A stretch of 64,000 nucleotides of DNA from Opeltia flavorubescens (GCA_000442125.1 KE546965.1:1736001-1800000), one strand, 5' to 3'. Counted from the first letter of the stretch, positions 45,347 through 58,638 are shown. The notes: generated from the letters alone by a model not told the origin. A program made the numbers and translations.

Positions 45347-45894
45347 TGGGTCAATAAGTGAGAGGAACGACAAATTCAGAGTATGATCGGCCGCTGGCGA
45401 AGGAGTAATGGAGTCAGACTACGTAAGCTGGCGTTTAGCGAGAAATGTAGCATTTGCAAGGAGCAATCAAGGAGGTATGCTAAAAGATTGGCGTCAAAGA
45501 AGGAAGTAAATAATGCTACGAAAGTTCTTGGACATAGGCTTTCTGCAGCTGGCAAGAGATTCTTTATCATCTAATCTATTCATTGAAACCGTCAGTTCTT
45601 TCGATCGCAAGCTCAAGAGTTATGTAAGATAGACGATAATCTCTTTCAACGACCTCTTGAATTTCCGTATGATAGGACTCGCGGTGGGATTTACACTAAA
45701 GCAGGAGAATCTTGAAATCTCAAGCTGGAATAATCACTCGACCACTGCTAATGCACCGGAGTAAATTCATTAAATAAGCAAATTATTTTGAAATTTTGAA
45801 TAGGTATGAAAATTTACGTCTTTCGGCCTTTCTAGATACCAGCCCCAGCTCGACCCATTCGAAGGAAAGAGATGTCTATATTTACTTTAAGATC
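45347..45894. other. Convergent intergenic region
   Basis: No gene supported; one 63-codon frame on each strand at 45376-45574. Confidence 0.5.
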
Positions 45895-47899
45895 TCACTT
45901 CTGGCTCCGTTTCGTATACTTCCTCTTCACCCTCGGCACCTCTTCCACTTCCACCTCCTCGACCTCGATCTCACTCTCTTCCTCGCCTCTTTTCCGTTTC
46001 CTCGACTCGGCCCGCCGGACCTGGTATTTAGCTCTTCTCGTTTTATCTCTAACTCTGCTCTCTATCTCCAGATCCCCTAGGTGCACGTACACCTGACTGC
46101 CCTTCACGCCCCCGCGCACTGTCGCTTGCCTCTTGAGAATATGATTTTCCTCTTCAACTTTACTACTCATGAGCCGCCACGTCAGGGTACCTTTGTGTGG
46201 GCGCGCATTAGCGGGGTAGTCCTTCAGGGTGCCCTTTTCGCAAGCGCGGACGAATTGTAAGGCAACGTGCGTTAGTCTTTCCGGGGAGAGAAGCATACGA
46301 TTTCTTCCACGGGGTTCGTGGGGGAGGGTTCGGCTTTCCGGACCGATAGATAGATCGCGGCAGAGAGCTGGGAAATCGAGAAAGCGCTCTAGGCAATTAA
46401 GATGGACGTAGGCGGTTGCGTGGAAGGGATTGTTATTGTGGCCGAGGTGGGATTGCTCGTCGAAGCAAACGCGGACGTGGCCTTGGTTGATAACGTTATG
46501 GGTTGCAAAGCAGCCTACAAAGCGACAACGGTTGGAACTTGGTGACGGGTAGCGACGGGCGGAGTCGGCGGGGTTGCGCTGGATATGGAGGTGCAGACCG
46601 CTGTTCTTCGGGTTGTAAATTCCTTCTTGGAGATTGTGGAGGGGATTTGAGTAAAGAAATTCGCGGATCTCGGAGGGAGTGTAGAGCCGACCTGTTTCGA
46701 GCTCGCCAAGTGCAGTATATTTGAAAATCGACCAATTGGTTGGAGGAGTGGGAGGTGGGTCGTAGATACTTGATGCATCGAATTGGTGGATCGCGGTGGT
46801 ACGGGAGTTCAGAGTCTGCCCTGGACCGATGTGTTTGACGAGACCTTGAACATAAGCCATTCTACTGGCACACTAGAAGGTTTCGAGTCAGCATTCTTCT
46901 CATGGGGTGAGGGTACTGGGGAATTCTGCTTACTTCTTGAATCTTCTGCTTCTTCTCAACATGGGAAACTGACAATGCTTCGTCATCCGTGGAGTCATTA
47001 AAGGAAAAAGGTGCCGTCCGCTTCTGATTCTTGTGCGGAGTGGCAACGAACAGCTTCTCTGATTCTTGTTGGATCGACGGTTCGACTGGAGTATTTGGCT
47101 GCGAAGGTATTTGCTGAGGACGAAGGCTGGGTTTCGAATGCAATGGTACCTGCGGTGGTCGCGCTTTAGATCGCGAGCCCTCAATTTCTAACAGCGATGC
47201 CGAGGCTTCTGGTGCAGGTAATTCGTCCAACGCCGGGCGAGCATTCCAGAACTTGTTTTGGTCCGAATAATGAAATTCTTGGGTGGCCTGGTGGTAGGCA
47301 TTATCGCTTTCCGATTGAGTTGGAGGAAGACCGTTCTGTATCTCGTCCCAGAAGCGTTGATCATCGGGATTTGTGTGGCCTTCGAGGAAATCAGGAAAAC
47401 CATCAAATTGCTCCGGGAAAGTACCATCTGCCGTAGTCTGTAGCAATGCGTTATTTCGCAGTACGCCGAAAAAGCCAGCTGGAGATCCGAGCGACTCTCC
47501 GAAGTATGGTTGGGTAGGTGCTGGAAGGGCATCTGGGGCCGGGTACACTCCTAGATTATCGGTGAAATCGAAATTCCCTTCTAGTAACTCGGAGAAGGGA
47601 ATCTCCCGCTGGGTATCCAGATCAAGACCAGTCGCTCTGAAGGCGGTAAAATCGTCGACATCCAATTGGTCTCCAAAGCTCTTTAAGAACCTCGTTTTTG
47701 TAGAAGAATCTGTGGATTTCTGGTCTGAGTGATCCTTTGACGTCAGATTCTCGTTTAAAGACTGGTGATACTGCTTGGGTGAATGGACAGACGCGGTTCC
47801 GGGACTGATATTGAATGCCAGCTCACCATTAGCGAGCGCTTCTTCCCACTGCTTCATGGCCTGCTGGTCGGACGAGAGAGGTAGATCAATATTCGACAT
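45895..47899 (-). CDS. Unknown conserved protein with Cys/His-rich core and basic tail
   Basis: Two exons, 47899-46934 and 46872-45895, give 647 residues. The ATG at 47899 (MSNIDLPLSSDQQ) is preferred; the frame extends 43 codons upstream. The first half is disordered and rich in Gln, Pro, Ser and acidic residues. The second half is folded-looking: WSIFKYTALGELETGRLYTPSEI, then RCRFVGCFATHNVINQGHVRVCFDEQ, with two to four Cys/His that could bind zinc, and YVHLNCLERFLDFPALC. The C-terminus is Arg/Lys-rich (RKRKRGEEE) and ends with repeated Glu-Val and Lys-Arg runs, consistent with nuclear or nucleic-acid association. Without the 61 nt intron it would look like two proteins. No family name can be assigned. 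Confidence 0.65.
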
Positions 47900-49353
47900 G
47901 ATGGTGCCAGACCAATTATAGAGTGAGAATATGAGATTTCGCAGGGACGTGGTGTATATACGAAGAGATATCTGTATATACAAGTTGCCAGTGTATGAGA
48001 GTGTAGCTGAGAGAGATTCGATAGACAATGAAAGGCTCCATGGTTCTTATCAGTCTCGAGGTCGATAAATTCGAGGTCACAACACAACAACAGCACGTGC
48101 TTTGTTCGTGGACACTCACTGTAGATTACGACAAAGGATAGCATGAGCTCCACTAAAATTCAGAACAAAGATCTCAGTGCTAAAACGAAGATAGCGATGC
48201 TTAAGGACAAAGACATTTGAACAAAGAACGGCATTAGTAACACGAGAACGTAGAAAAATGGCATTCCGAATTAGGCACATAAACCCATCCATGGAGCTTT
48301 TGCAAATGACTGAGAATGAAGCTCGACAGAATGAGAAAGTATTTATAGAGCTACCAAACCATTAGAGGAGAAATTGTAATTCTATAGACGACTTTGGACA
48401 TTTGTATTTTGACGGACAGCCCGAGATTGTATTAGTTTGTGTAGCTCTCAAGTCCATACGAATTCATCGACAACGTGTTCTTTGCGATCAATTCGGGAAT
48501 GTAGCGGAAAGAATTCGNTCGTATGGTCGGAATAAATTGAAAAAAATATGGATTTCGACGAGTTTGAGGTACGGCTCTCACAAAGGATCATGATTGTAGA
48601 AACCTTCTGTCTTCCAAAACATGTGTTGTTACATTTGATGTCTCATACTCATAGTCGGATAATGCGAAAGTGAGCACTCTTCCACGACCAATCTGGTAGG
48701 TAAATGCTAATAAGCATACTACAATTAGCTTTTGACAACCAAGATTATGTATCTTTCATTGGTGAATGGTAGGGTATAACTCAGAAGGTCTCCAAAGTAA
48801 AAAGGTTTCCACATAGTGATTTAGAACAGGTCTGTGATAATTTACAATGTTCTCATCAAAGTAACGTGACGGGAGGAAAGAGATGGTGTCGATCCTGCAT
48901 ACCTTCCAATGCTGTATTAATATGTTCAGGACCAGAGCAGGAACCTTGCAATCAAATGAGTGCTACATTGTCAAGCTCTACAAGTTATATGAACTTTTTT
49001 GCTAGAGATCAGATGCTGTGTTGAACGAATAACAGGGCAGAGTTAGGGAACAACCATATATCCATTGAGAAGATGAATATGGCGAGGAATAAGCGAGAAC
49101 AAAGTGGATCGACACATCGAGTCTCAATTTGCGCTAACTTGATTGGGTCTAGGTGTAGCTGGGGTCGTCAGCGGCGTATGAGGTATTGGATGGAAGAAGT
49201 TATTTGCTCTTGTCGCAAATACAGTAGATTGAGTGACTGTAATCGCTTGATTTCGCGGGACTTTGATGGCTTACGTCCATTCGCTTTTGGGAGCTATGGT
49301 TGACAGACAAGTGAACGAGTAGACTCGAAGGAACCTCGTCAGAACGACGTAAC
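47900..49353. other. 1.45 kb divergent intergenic region
   Basis: It lies between the starts of the unknown protein gene and the DIP2/CPS1-like gene. It has one undetermined base at 48519 and short frames only. It is long compared with other gaps, so extended promoters or a non-coding transcript are possible. Confidence 0.45.
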
Positions 49354-52300
49354 ATGGCCGAAGACAATCCTGAGCTACAAGAAAAATTGAGGCAGCTCGA
49401 TTCCGAACTGGCCGACGGTGATATTACAGAGAAGGGATACCAAAAGCGTCGTACCCTCATACTGTCACAGTACCTTACTCCTACACATATCGAACAAGCA
49501 CAGCGAGGTCTTCGAGTCCACTCTCCAGATGATACCGTTCATCCTTCCAATGATGGCTCGCGCTCAGCCTCTTTCGCTGCACTCACCGCACGATCCATCA
49601 CTCCCAGCAATCACACCGAGACACAGGAATCTTGGGACTCTCAAGCCCGACATGAGCAGTTTCCGAGCCAGGTTAGCCGATTCCAGGAACGGCAGCTGGG
49701 TGTCCGGAATCCATCTCTGGACGATGGGTCATCAAGGCCTGGCAGTTCGAATGGAGACTCTTCGCGACATGTAATTAGTAGGTCTACCTCAGACTACGCC
49801 TTCAACCCTGCCAATCAAGGAGGCTACGGTAATGAAGACGATCCGGCTGATGGCGGCCTGACACGGCAGTCCACCATGCTTGATTCTCAACAACAATATT
49901 TCTCCGATTTCGCTGGGCATCAGAACGATGTTCAGCGGAACAGCTACGGAGGTGGAGGGAACCGCTACTCAACCACCGATAATTTCTCGCCTTCGGCCAA
50001 CATGCCTCCTCCAATGCTTAGAAGTGGAGACTTGCCCTCACCAAGCACCGTCAACCACCTGATGCCATTGGAGCCCCGAGATGTTCCTTTTGCAGTCTAT
50101 GACCCGCACAACGGAAATGTTCCCATGTCCAAATTCGACAATATTGCCAGTGTTTTACGACACCGTGCTCGTACAAATGCAAAGCAGCCGGCGTATTGGG
50201 TCCTGGATCAGAAAGGCAAAGAGACTGCTTCTATTACATGGGAAAAGCTAGCGAGCCGAGCTGAGAAGGTCGCTCAGGTCATCAGGGAGAAAAGCAACCT
50301 TTATCGAGGAGATAGAGTGGCTTTGATCTACCGGGACACCGAAGTCATCGATTTCGCCGTCGCGCTAATGGGATGTTTTATCGCCGGCGTGGTTGCGGTG
50401 CCTATCAATAATTCAGAAGACTATGCACGGTTGAACGTTGTCCTCACAAACACACAGGCTCACCTAGCACTAACCACCGATGCTAATCTGAAGAATTTCC
50501 AACGCATTATTACGACCAGCAAACTCAACTGGCCAAGGGGAGTTGAATGGTGGAAAACAAACGAGTTTGGAAGTTATCATCCTAAGAAACACGATGAGGC
50601 TCCACCTTTGACCGTTCCTGACCTAGCCTATATTGAATTTTCAACAGCACCGACTGGCGACCTGCGTGGTGTCGTCTTGAGTCATAGGACAATCATGCAT
50701 CAGATGGCTTGTATGAGCGCTATCATTGCAACGGTGCCTACGAATCAAAATGATACTTTCAACACGGGTTTACGTGATAAACAAGGCCGGCTGGTTGCTG
50801 GAAATGGCTCAGGAGAGATACTATTGAGCTATCTTGACCCACGTCAGAGTATAGGTATGATACTCGGCGTTCTTCTTGCGGTCTATGGGGGCCATACTAC
50901 CGTCTGGATGGAAGCTCGTGCTGTTGAGACTCCCGGTCTTTATGCCAATATCATCACGAAGTACAAGGCCACCCTGATGGCTGCAGATTACCCTGGTCTC
51001 AAACGTGCTGCATACAATTATCAGACCGACCCCATGGCTACGCGAAACTTTAAGAAAAACTTTGAGCCTAATTTTGCGAGTGTAAAACTTTGTTTGATTG
51101 ATACCCTTACTGTTGATAGTGAATTTCACGAGATATTAGCGGACAGGTGGCTTCGTCCATTGAGAAACCCGAGAGCGAGGGAGCTGGTAGCTCCAATGCT
51201 ATGCTTGCCAGAACACGGTGGTATGGTGATCAGTATGAGGGACTGGTTAGGAGGGGAAGAGAGAATGGGCTGTCCCTTGACCTCTGATACGCACGAAAAT
51301 CGCGAGGAGAAAAAGGATGAGAAGCCGGTGGTGCCCGGGACCGCTTACGGCAGTTTAATTGGTGGAGGCACCACTCAGCCCAAAGATCAAAAAGGTCGTA
51401 CCGAGCTGAGCGAAGTTCTTTTGGATAAAGAATCTTTAAAGACCAACGAGGTGGTTGTAGTGGCTATGGGCGACGAAGTCAAGAAGAGGGCAGGAAACGA
51501 ACCTGGCACAGTCCGTGTAGGGGCTTTTGGATACCCGATACCCGATGCTACTCTGGCTGTAGTCGATCCTGAGACCAGTCTGCTTTGCACACCCTACGTA
51601 ATTGGAGAGATCTGGGTAGATTCGCCTTCGCTATCAGGGGGCTTCTGGGCGTTACCAAAACACACGGAGACCATTTTCCATGCACGCCCGTATCGGTTCC
51701 AGCAGGGCAATCCAACGCCCATGGCTATCGAGCCTGAATTTCTGAGGACCGGGCTTTTAGGCTGTATCATCGAGGGAAAAATCTTTGTCCTGGGCCTTTA
51801 TGAGGATCGTTTGCGGCAGAAGGTGGAATGGGTCGAGCATGGCATGGAGATTGCTGAGTTCCGATACTTCTTCGTTCAGCATCTAATTGTCAGCATCATG
51901 AAGAATGTACCCAAGATTTTTGACTGCTCAGCGTTCGATGTCTTTATTAATGAAGAGCACCTACCAGTCGTCCTTCTCGAGTCGAGTGCTGCATCGACTG
52001 CCCCTACCACTTCAGGCGGACCGCCACGGCAGCTCGATACAGCTCTGCTTGACTCACTGTCCGAGCGATGTATGGAAGTGTTGTACCAAGAGCATCATGT
52101 CAGGGTCTACTGCGTCATGATAACGGCTCCCGATACTTTACGAAGGGTTATGAAGAATGGTCGACGAGAGATTGGAAACATGCTTTGCCGGCGAGACTTT
52201 GATACCGGCTCTCTACCTTGCGTGCACGTTAAGTTCGGTGTAGAGCGGGCTGTTCTCAATTTACCTATTGGTGTGGATCCAGTCGGTGGAATCTGGTCAC

Positions 52301-55120
52301 AAGTCTCTACCTCGGCGCGGCAAGATATTCTGCAGATGCAAGACAAGCAGTACTCGGGTGTCGACTATCGCGAAGTAGTAATCGACGACAGGACTTCTAC
52401 ACCTCTCAACAATTTCACAAGCATAGTGGATCTCCTCCAATGGAGGGTTGCCAGGCAGGCAGAAGAACTTTCGTACTGTACAATCGATGGCCGAGGAAGA
52501 GAAGGCAAGGGCGTGACCTGGAAGAAATTTGACACTAGAGTCTCGGCTGTGGCTCACTATCTTCAGAATAAGGCCAAGATCAGACCGGGAGACCGATTAG
52601 TCTTGATGTACACACACTCCGAGGACTTTGTATACGCGATTCATGCTTGTTTCTGCCTCGGTGCAACAGCTATCCCAATGGCACCATTGGACCAGAATCG
52701 CCTCAACGAAGACGCTCCTGCTTTGCTTCATATGATATCCGACTTCCACGTGAAAGCGATACTGGTCAATACTGAGGTTGACCACGTATTGAAGCAGAAG
52801 ATTGTCGCGCAACACATCAAGCAGTCGGCTCAGGTCCTGAAAGTTTCAACTCCATCAATCTACAATACAGCAAAGCCGCCCAAGCAGTCGAGTGGCTGTC
52901 GAGATCTAGGGTTTACCATGAAGCCCTCGTGGGTGCAGCCAAACTATCCAGTCATGGTTTGGACATATTGGACCCCTGATCAGAGACGAATAGCAGTACA
53001 GCTGGGTCATGACACCATCATGGGTATATGTAAAGTTCAAAAAGAAACGTGTCAAATGACAAGCTCGAGGCCAGTCCTGGGTTGCGTGAGGAGCACTATG
53101 GGTCTTGGGTTCATCCATACCTGCCTTATGGGCGTCTTCGTTGGTGAGTGGATTTCCCGAGTGAAGTGACAGCGTACTAATCGATTCTCAAGGAGCTCCA
53201 ACCTACCTGGTATCACCTGTGGATTTCGCATCAAACCCCCAATCCCTCTTCCTGACGTTGTCACGCTATAAAATCAAAGATACCTACGCCACTGGTCAGA
53301 TGCTTGACTATGCAATGAACGTAATGCCAGGCAAAGGTTTTGCTCTTCACGAAGTCAAGAACATGATGATTTCTACCGAAGGGAGGCCAAGGGTGGATCT
53401 CTGTAAGCTCGGAGTTATCGTAAGCCACGGTGTGTCTGCTAATGCGTTTTACTACAGTCCAAAAGGTCCGTCTCCATTTTGCGGCCACTGGTCTTGACCG
53501 AACAGCAATCAACACCATATACTCCCACGTCCTCAATCCAATGGTTGCTTCACGCTCATATATGTGCATTGAACCTATCGAATTATGGCTTGACACTCGC
53601 GCACTGCGAAGAGGGCTGGTGTACCCCGTTGATCCAGACAGTGACCCATCAGCTTTACTCATACAAGATTCGGGTATGGTGCCCGTCAGCACTCAAATTG
53701 CAATAGTGAATCCTGAAACCAACCTATTGTGTCATATTGGCGAATACGGTGAAATCTGGGTGCAGTCGGAGGCTTGCGTACATTCCTTCTATGGATCCAA
53801 GGATGCCTTCGATGCTGAAAGGTTCAGTGGCCGAACCGTCGATGGAGATCCAAATGTTTCGTATGTTCGCACGGGGGATTTAGGATTCCTACATAACGTT
53901 GTCCGGCCCATTGGACCAGGTGGTCAACAAGTCGAGATGCAGGTTCTTTTTGTTCTTGGCGGTATCGGTGAAACATTCGAGGTCAACGGCTTGAGTCATT
54001 TTCCTATGGACATTGAGCATTCGGTTGAGAAGTGTCACCGGAATATTGTGCCTGGAGGCTGGTAGGTTATGAACCTTCTCCATTGTGAACGGATAGTTGC
54101 TGATTATGCATCGACAGCGCTGTTTTCCAGGCAGGCGGACTCGTCGTGGTTCTTGTCGAAGTAGGCCGAAAAGCCTACCTTGCCTCCATCGTTCCTGTCA
54201 TTGTTAACGCCATCCTGAACGAACACCAACTCATCATCGACATTGTAGCATTTGTATCTAAAGGTGACTTCCCGCGATCACGGTTGGGAGAAAAGCAGCG
54301 GGGAAAGATCCTCGCCAGCTGGGTCACCCGCAAGATGAGAACAATTGCCCAGTTTAGCATAAGAGATGCGGATGGCGCGGACAGTCAGATTACAGAAGTC
54401 GCCGAACCTAGAAGCGGGATTGGCAGCGTGGTGGGTGTGGGTTCTTCATTAAGGAACGTCGAGACAGTCACGACACCGCAGGTACAAGGAGGTGGCGATT
54501 ATATATCTGCCGGACCACCAGTCGCAAACAACGACACCGCTCCATACGAATCTTCAATTGTCGAATCTCCGCCATTACCCCTGGCCAAGGACGATGACGA
54601 TACTCCAACGGGAGCGCGCGATAATGCATACATCCAAACAGCTCCTGATGGACGATATCGTTCCGACCCATCTCATGTACCTCAAATTGTCACTTCCTCG
54701 GATTATTTCCCACCTCAAAATGCGGCGGAACTGTATAGTGCCTCCATTTACAGCCCGGAAGACAAATCGAACACCGGGAATGGATATAACTATTCTCCAC
54801 TGGACAGACCAGATGCAGGTCCTGATTTTGACTTCAATCCCTCTTCTGCTCCGCCGCCCCCACGATTTGACTCCAAACCTACATTACACGGTGGTGCTGG
54901 GAGTGGTAGAGGCGATCTATACAGCTTACCTTCCCAATCGAGAAATGTGAGTGGAAGCAGTAATCGGGGTGGGGGCTTACGAGTAGCGAATGCCGATCAT
55001 GATGATGAAGATGACGAGGGCCACTGGCCTCAGGAAGCGATCATGCATATGAATCTGAGCAGGGGGGAAAGCAACAAAGGGGGTCGGTACGATGGTAGTG
55101 GGTATGGGAGTGCGATGTGA
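49354..55120 (+). CDS. DIP2/CPS1-like protein: DMAP1-binding domain and two AMP-binding domains
   Basis: Four exons, 49354-53143, 53193-53402, 53458-54061 and 54118-55120, encode 1868 residues. Residues about 6-50 (LQEKLRQLDSELADGDITEKGYQKRR) are a DMAP1-binding domain. Then comes a Ser/Gln-rich linker and two tandem adenylation (ANL) domains, starting near 235 and 1010, as in animal DIP2 and fungal CPS1. Structural blocks are present in both (YIEFSTAPTGDLRGVVLSH in the first; MVWTYWTPDQRRIAVQLGH in the second), but the usual Ser/Thr/Gly-rich P-loop with Lys is degenerate, and the A8 region YVRTGDLGF is kept only in the second. DIP2-type proteins have been linked to clearing unusual lipids, and CPS1 to virulence in a maize pathogen. 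The C-terminus is disordered. Start and exon joins are well supported. Confidence 0.9.
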
Positions 55121-55513
55121 AAGGGGAGGGAATGGGGTTGATTGAACTGAATCATGGTGTTATCATCGTCGGTGTTTCGGAGCAAAGGTGCGGAGGGTTC
55201 ACACCTTTTCATGGGTCTGTATGTATATATTGATTGGCACCACATGAGCGATGATCGATGATTTTCTGGAATGGGTTGGATGCGTGTATGATCTTGGGGG
55301 TGGGAAAAGTAGGTGCATATGGTTAGCGCTCCATATATGATCGAGTGCTCTGACGAAAATGCAGGCGAATGGCATGTGGTATTTCTAATTGCTTGCATAT
55401 TCTGCAATGCTTCTAATGTCCCTTCCTCCAGTATCCTACACAGATAATATCCAATCCAAGTCAGTCCTCTTCAAGATTTACAAGGCTTCCCTTGGCAATC
55501 TGGATCGTCGTCG
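55121..55513. other. Convergent intergenic region
   Basis: About 390 bp; no gene seen. Confidence 0.5.
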
Positions 55514-56572
55514 TCAATCCCTGGCCTTGGTGGCTTGAAACCATTTAAGTCGGGACAACGTTTCGTCCAAAAAACCTCCTATACGCGCAACGCGGTATCG
55601 ATTAGCAATCTCAATTCGTTTATATCTGTAAGAAAGCGAGAAGAAAATCAATGCCAAACAGACCGATGCATAGTACATGTAGGAGTCCGCATTGGTCAAT
55701 GCCCATTTCTTCTTCAATTTCTTATACACGTTCACGGACCCATAGCCGTCAGCAGTTTTCCCCTTTTCGTGGTCAATTATTTCTTGGCCAAAGCTGCGAA
55801 GGGTCAGGGAGTTGAGGTCGGAAGGAGCGAATGAGATATTTACGCCGGCTTTGCCAAGTTCTCGTAATGGCTACGCTTGTTATCTCAACAAGATTCAGTA
55901 TTGATGCAAAAGAGAAACACCATACGTGTATTCATGAAGTAACGTTGCGCCTAAGGAGTTCATCATCCAGCTGACGTGGCCATGCTTGAGTGTATTACAG
56001 CCGATATAGTACTTCCTATCTTTCTTCCTTTTCGCAGGATTCTTCGCGCCCTTTATCAGGGTAACGCCCTTCTTTTTGAAGGCGTTGGGACACAACACAA
56101 TATACGGAGTATCGGTATCTTGAGCATGCGTATACGCCAGCGTATCGTCATCACACAACTTTCTGGGATCGTCTCTTTGAACATGAAGCTTGTCAAGCAG
56201 CTCATTGCCAGAGCTTAGGTTCTTGGGAACCTCTGTTGTACCTAAGATGGCCTCGTACACTTTTCGAACCTTGGCTTTGTCTCATTTTGCAAAGTAATGG
56301 AGAAAGATGGTGTTATTTTTACTATTGAGGTCGGTGACTGCAGCGGCGGCCAACTCCAAAGCATCGTGAAAAGCACCTTCAACCTTGTCGAGCGGATTCG
56401 GGTGAGGCTTCTTATTTGGAGGAAAATCGTCGTATCCAGTAGTCGGTTCGGTTCTTTTCACAATTGAAGCAGGGGCAACAGCAGAGGCATTATACGACGG
56501 AAGGATATCACGTATTGATGAGTAGGAATACGAACAGCTTATGCAAGCAAGGAACCAGATAACGAGCAGCAT
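55514..56572 (-). pseudogene. Secreted M35-type (aspzincin) metalloprotease gene, interrupted by an in-frame stop
   Basis: A signal peptide (MLLVIWFLACISCSYSYS) is followed by a propeptide-like region and an aspzincin domain, across about three exons: 56572-55926, 55870-55844 and 55793-55514. The zinc site HEYTH is rebuilt across an intron (residues about 213-217), and the later TADGYG with NADSY corresponds to the GTxDxxYG region that gives the third ligand. Such enzymes are secreted deuterolysin or lysine-specific endopeptidases. An in-frame TGA lies at codon 97 (56282-56284), inside otherwise conserved sequence (FLHYFAK, then DKAKVRKVYEAIL), too short a gap for an intron. The gene therefore looks inactive, unless this is a sequence error or a strain-specific allele. 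The end of the last exon is unsure; a further short intron near 55630 is possible. Confidence 0.7.
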
Positions 56573-57592
56573 AGCAACAACTCCAGAGGACAGAGACCGA
56601 CAAGACTTATCTACAACAACTCGTCTAAGAGAAGGTAATTACCAAAGGAAGGAAACACTGCCTGCGACGCTGTCTTTTCGGGTTTTCACCCATGAGACGA
56701 TATGGTGATGTCGACGACGGCAGTGATTGTCGTCGCCATCTTCTGCGTTTCTGAAGCACATTGAAAGGCCTCTTCACGAGAATCTGACATGAACAAAGCT
56801 ATTCATAATCGTGCTTCATGAAGAGACACACGATGTTACGATGTGAGACTCTTGGTATTGAGTATACATTGTGAAATGTCAAAATTGAGATCGAGTTGTA
56901 TGGTTTACATTGCTTTGATATCATGACAATTGATTTAAGTCAGAGATCAGGTCTCGAGTAAGAGCCTACGTTCATTAGTAGATTAATTCCCTCGGACATG
57001 TTCAAAATGTAGACGGTCAAACATGCAAGAACAGTTATCAGGTCGACCATTCAAGATTATCAATGACTGGAATACAATTCAGCCAAACGGGGCTCTGCTG
57101 CGTGGGTTGTCAGAGGCTCCTCAAGTCCGGAATCAGTCGTTCGTTGGCTGGCTACACAGACTTTTCCGATATATCTGTCATGAGCCAACCAGTGCTGTTC
57201 CTTGAAAACAAGTACCAGGAGGTCGTCGTTGATGCTGTAATGAATGTGCCGAGGAACCGATTGAACGGATCATGTGACTGTCCCAGTCGACGCGGGTATG
57301 GAAGCAGACATAATTTTGGCGATTGAAGCCTCGAGGCCGTCCTTCTATGATCTGCTTCATGTGGATTAGTATAGTTTCCTGAAGAATTCGTACAAATGAC
57401 TAACACATAGCAAGCTGGATGTCCTGTGAATCTCCACATCGAATCCTGATCCTTCCATACATCTCACGTGAAAGCCTTCGTACTGCGTTCAATCATCAAA
57501 CTCAACTTTCGACACTCCTAGTACTTTTCTTGATACTTTGTTGTTTCATTCAATCTCTCAAGTTTCAATAGCACTATAGAGAGGCCGAAGCC
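56573..57592. other. Intergenic region of about 1 kb
   Basis: It lies between the protease start and the unknown gene at 57593. Short frames near 57023-57439 on both strands show no family features. Confidence 0.5.
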
Positions 57593-58273
57593 ATGACAAC
57601 CTCAACTATTTCAACCCAGCCAGTTCTTTCTCTAACCCTTTCCCTCTCCCCACAGACTTACTCCTTTACCAATCCCAATCCACCCATGATTTCTTTGACT
57701 CTGCTCTCTCATTCTTCTGGACCCTTTACACTGTTTACTTTTCAAACCCCACTGAATCCACGCACTGGCCTCACCCAAGACTGCTTTCCTATTACCGATC
57801 TATCTGCTACCCCTCCTTCAAAAGTCCCTCGGGATTCTGTCCACCTGCAGCGTTTGCCCTTCTCTCGTGCGCGGGGTTCCGGAGATGACGAGTACTTTAT
57901 CACTCTCTACCCTTCCACTCCGTTCACGATATCATATGGGTTTTGCACCGGAGGAGGAGATACGATCCGGCCTTACCCAAAGCATGTCGTGGAAGAAGGT
58001 TGGATACCAGATGAGAATGGAAATCCGACGTCATGGCGTATGGGCACCAAGGGGACAGGGGTCAATGGTTTGGAGTCAGGCAAAAGGTACAGAGTGGATG
58101 TGAACATGGAAAACTTGAAGGAAATTTGGTGGCAGTGGGGGGAGAGGGATGATATATTGATTGAAGGTGGGGGAGCTCCGGGTACTGCTTGGAGGTTGCA
58201 AGACGCAGAGAGAGGAACAGGGGAAGTAGAATGGGTAGGAGAAGTCCTAGGGGTTGAATTCGATGTTGTGTAA
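57593..58273 (+). CDS. Conserved-looking single-exon protein of unknown function
   Basis: This intronless frame has 226 residues. The first half alternates Ser/Thr/Leu/Pro strands (LSLTLSLSPQTYSFT, then PFTLFTFQTPL), suggesting a beta-sandwich. Next comes a DSVHLQRLPFSRARGSGDDEY segment and strands ending in FTISYGFCTGG. The second half has Trp-rich blocks (EGWIPDENGNPTSWRMG and IWWQWGERDDILI) and a closing VLGVEFDVV. No signal peptide or membrane helix is evident. The regular strand pattern and lack of stops support a real gene, and I have the impression that similar short beta-rich proteins are common in Pezizomycotina, but I cannot name the family. Confidence 0.6.
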   Translation: MTTSTISTQPVLSLTLSLSPQTYSFTNPNPPMISLTLLSHSSGPFTLFTFQTPLNPRTGLTQDCFPITDLSATPPSKVPRDSVHLQRLPFSRARGSGDDEYFITLYPSTPFTISYGFCTGGGDTIRPYPKHVVEEGWIPDENGNPTSWRMGTKGTGVNGLESGKRYRVDVNMENLKEIWWQWGERDDILIEGGGAPGTAWRLQDAERGTGEVEWVGEVLGVEFDVV

Positions 58274-58638
58274 GTCCGCGAGATATAAACGAAATTGAAA
58301 GGGTATATATGTGATAATGAACACCTGATAGAACAAGGGAGCTTTCGATTTGAAGGCACCTCTCATGGACATGACTCAAGATGCATTGAGCTGGTTATTG
58401 ACAGGTGAGGGTGGGGGGCGAAACAGAGGGGCCAGCTTTAGCGGTCATCGTAGGCCCCACATCGCTAACCGCGGCTGCTTTAGATATGTACCTAGGTACC
58501 CAAAAGCTATCTCATAGATTCAAAAATGGGAACATCGCTGAAATAAAGCGCTGGTGACATGTTACAGCCTATAATAGAAGTTGGTTCTTGATATCATCTC
58601 CGAAATCTCGCCAGAGAGCGCTCTCGATCTCCGCATCC
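58274..58638. other. Intergenic region, DRS1 promoter
   Basis: 365 bp; no gene seen. Confidence 0.45.
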
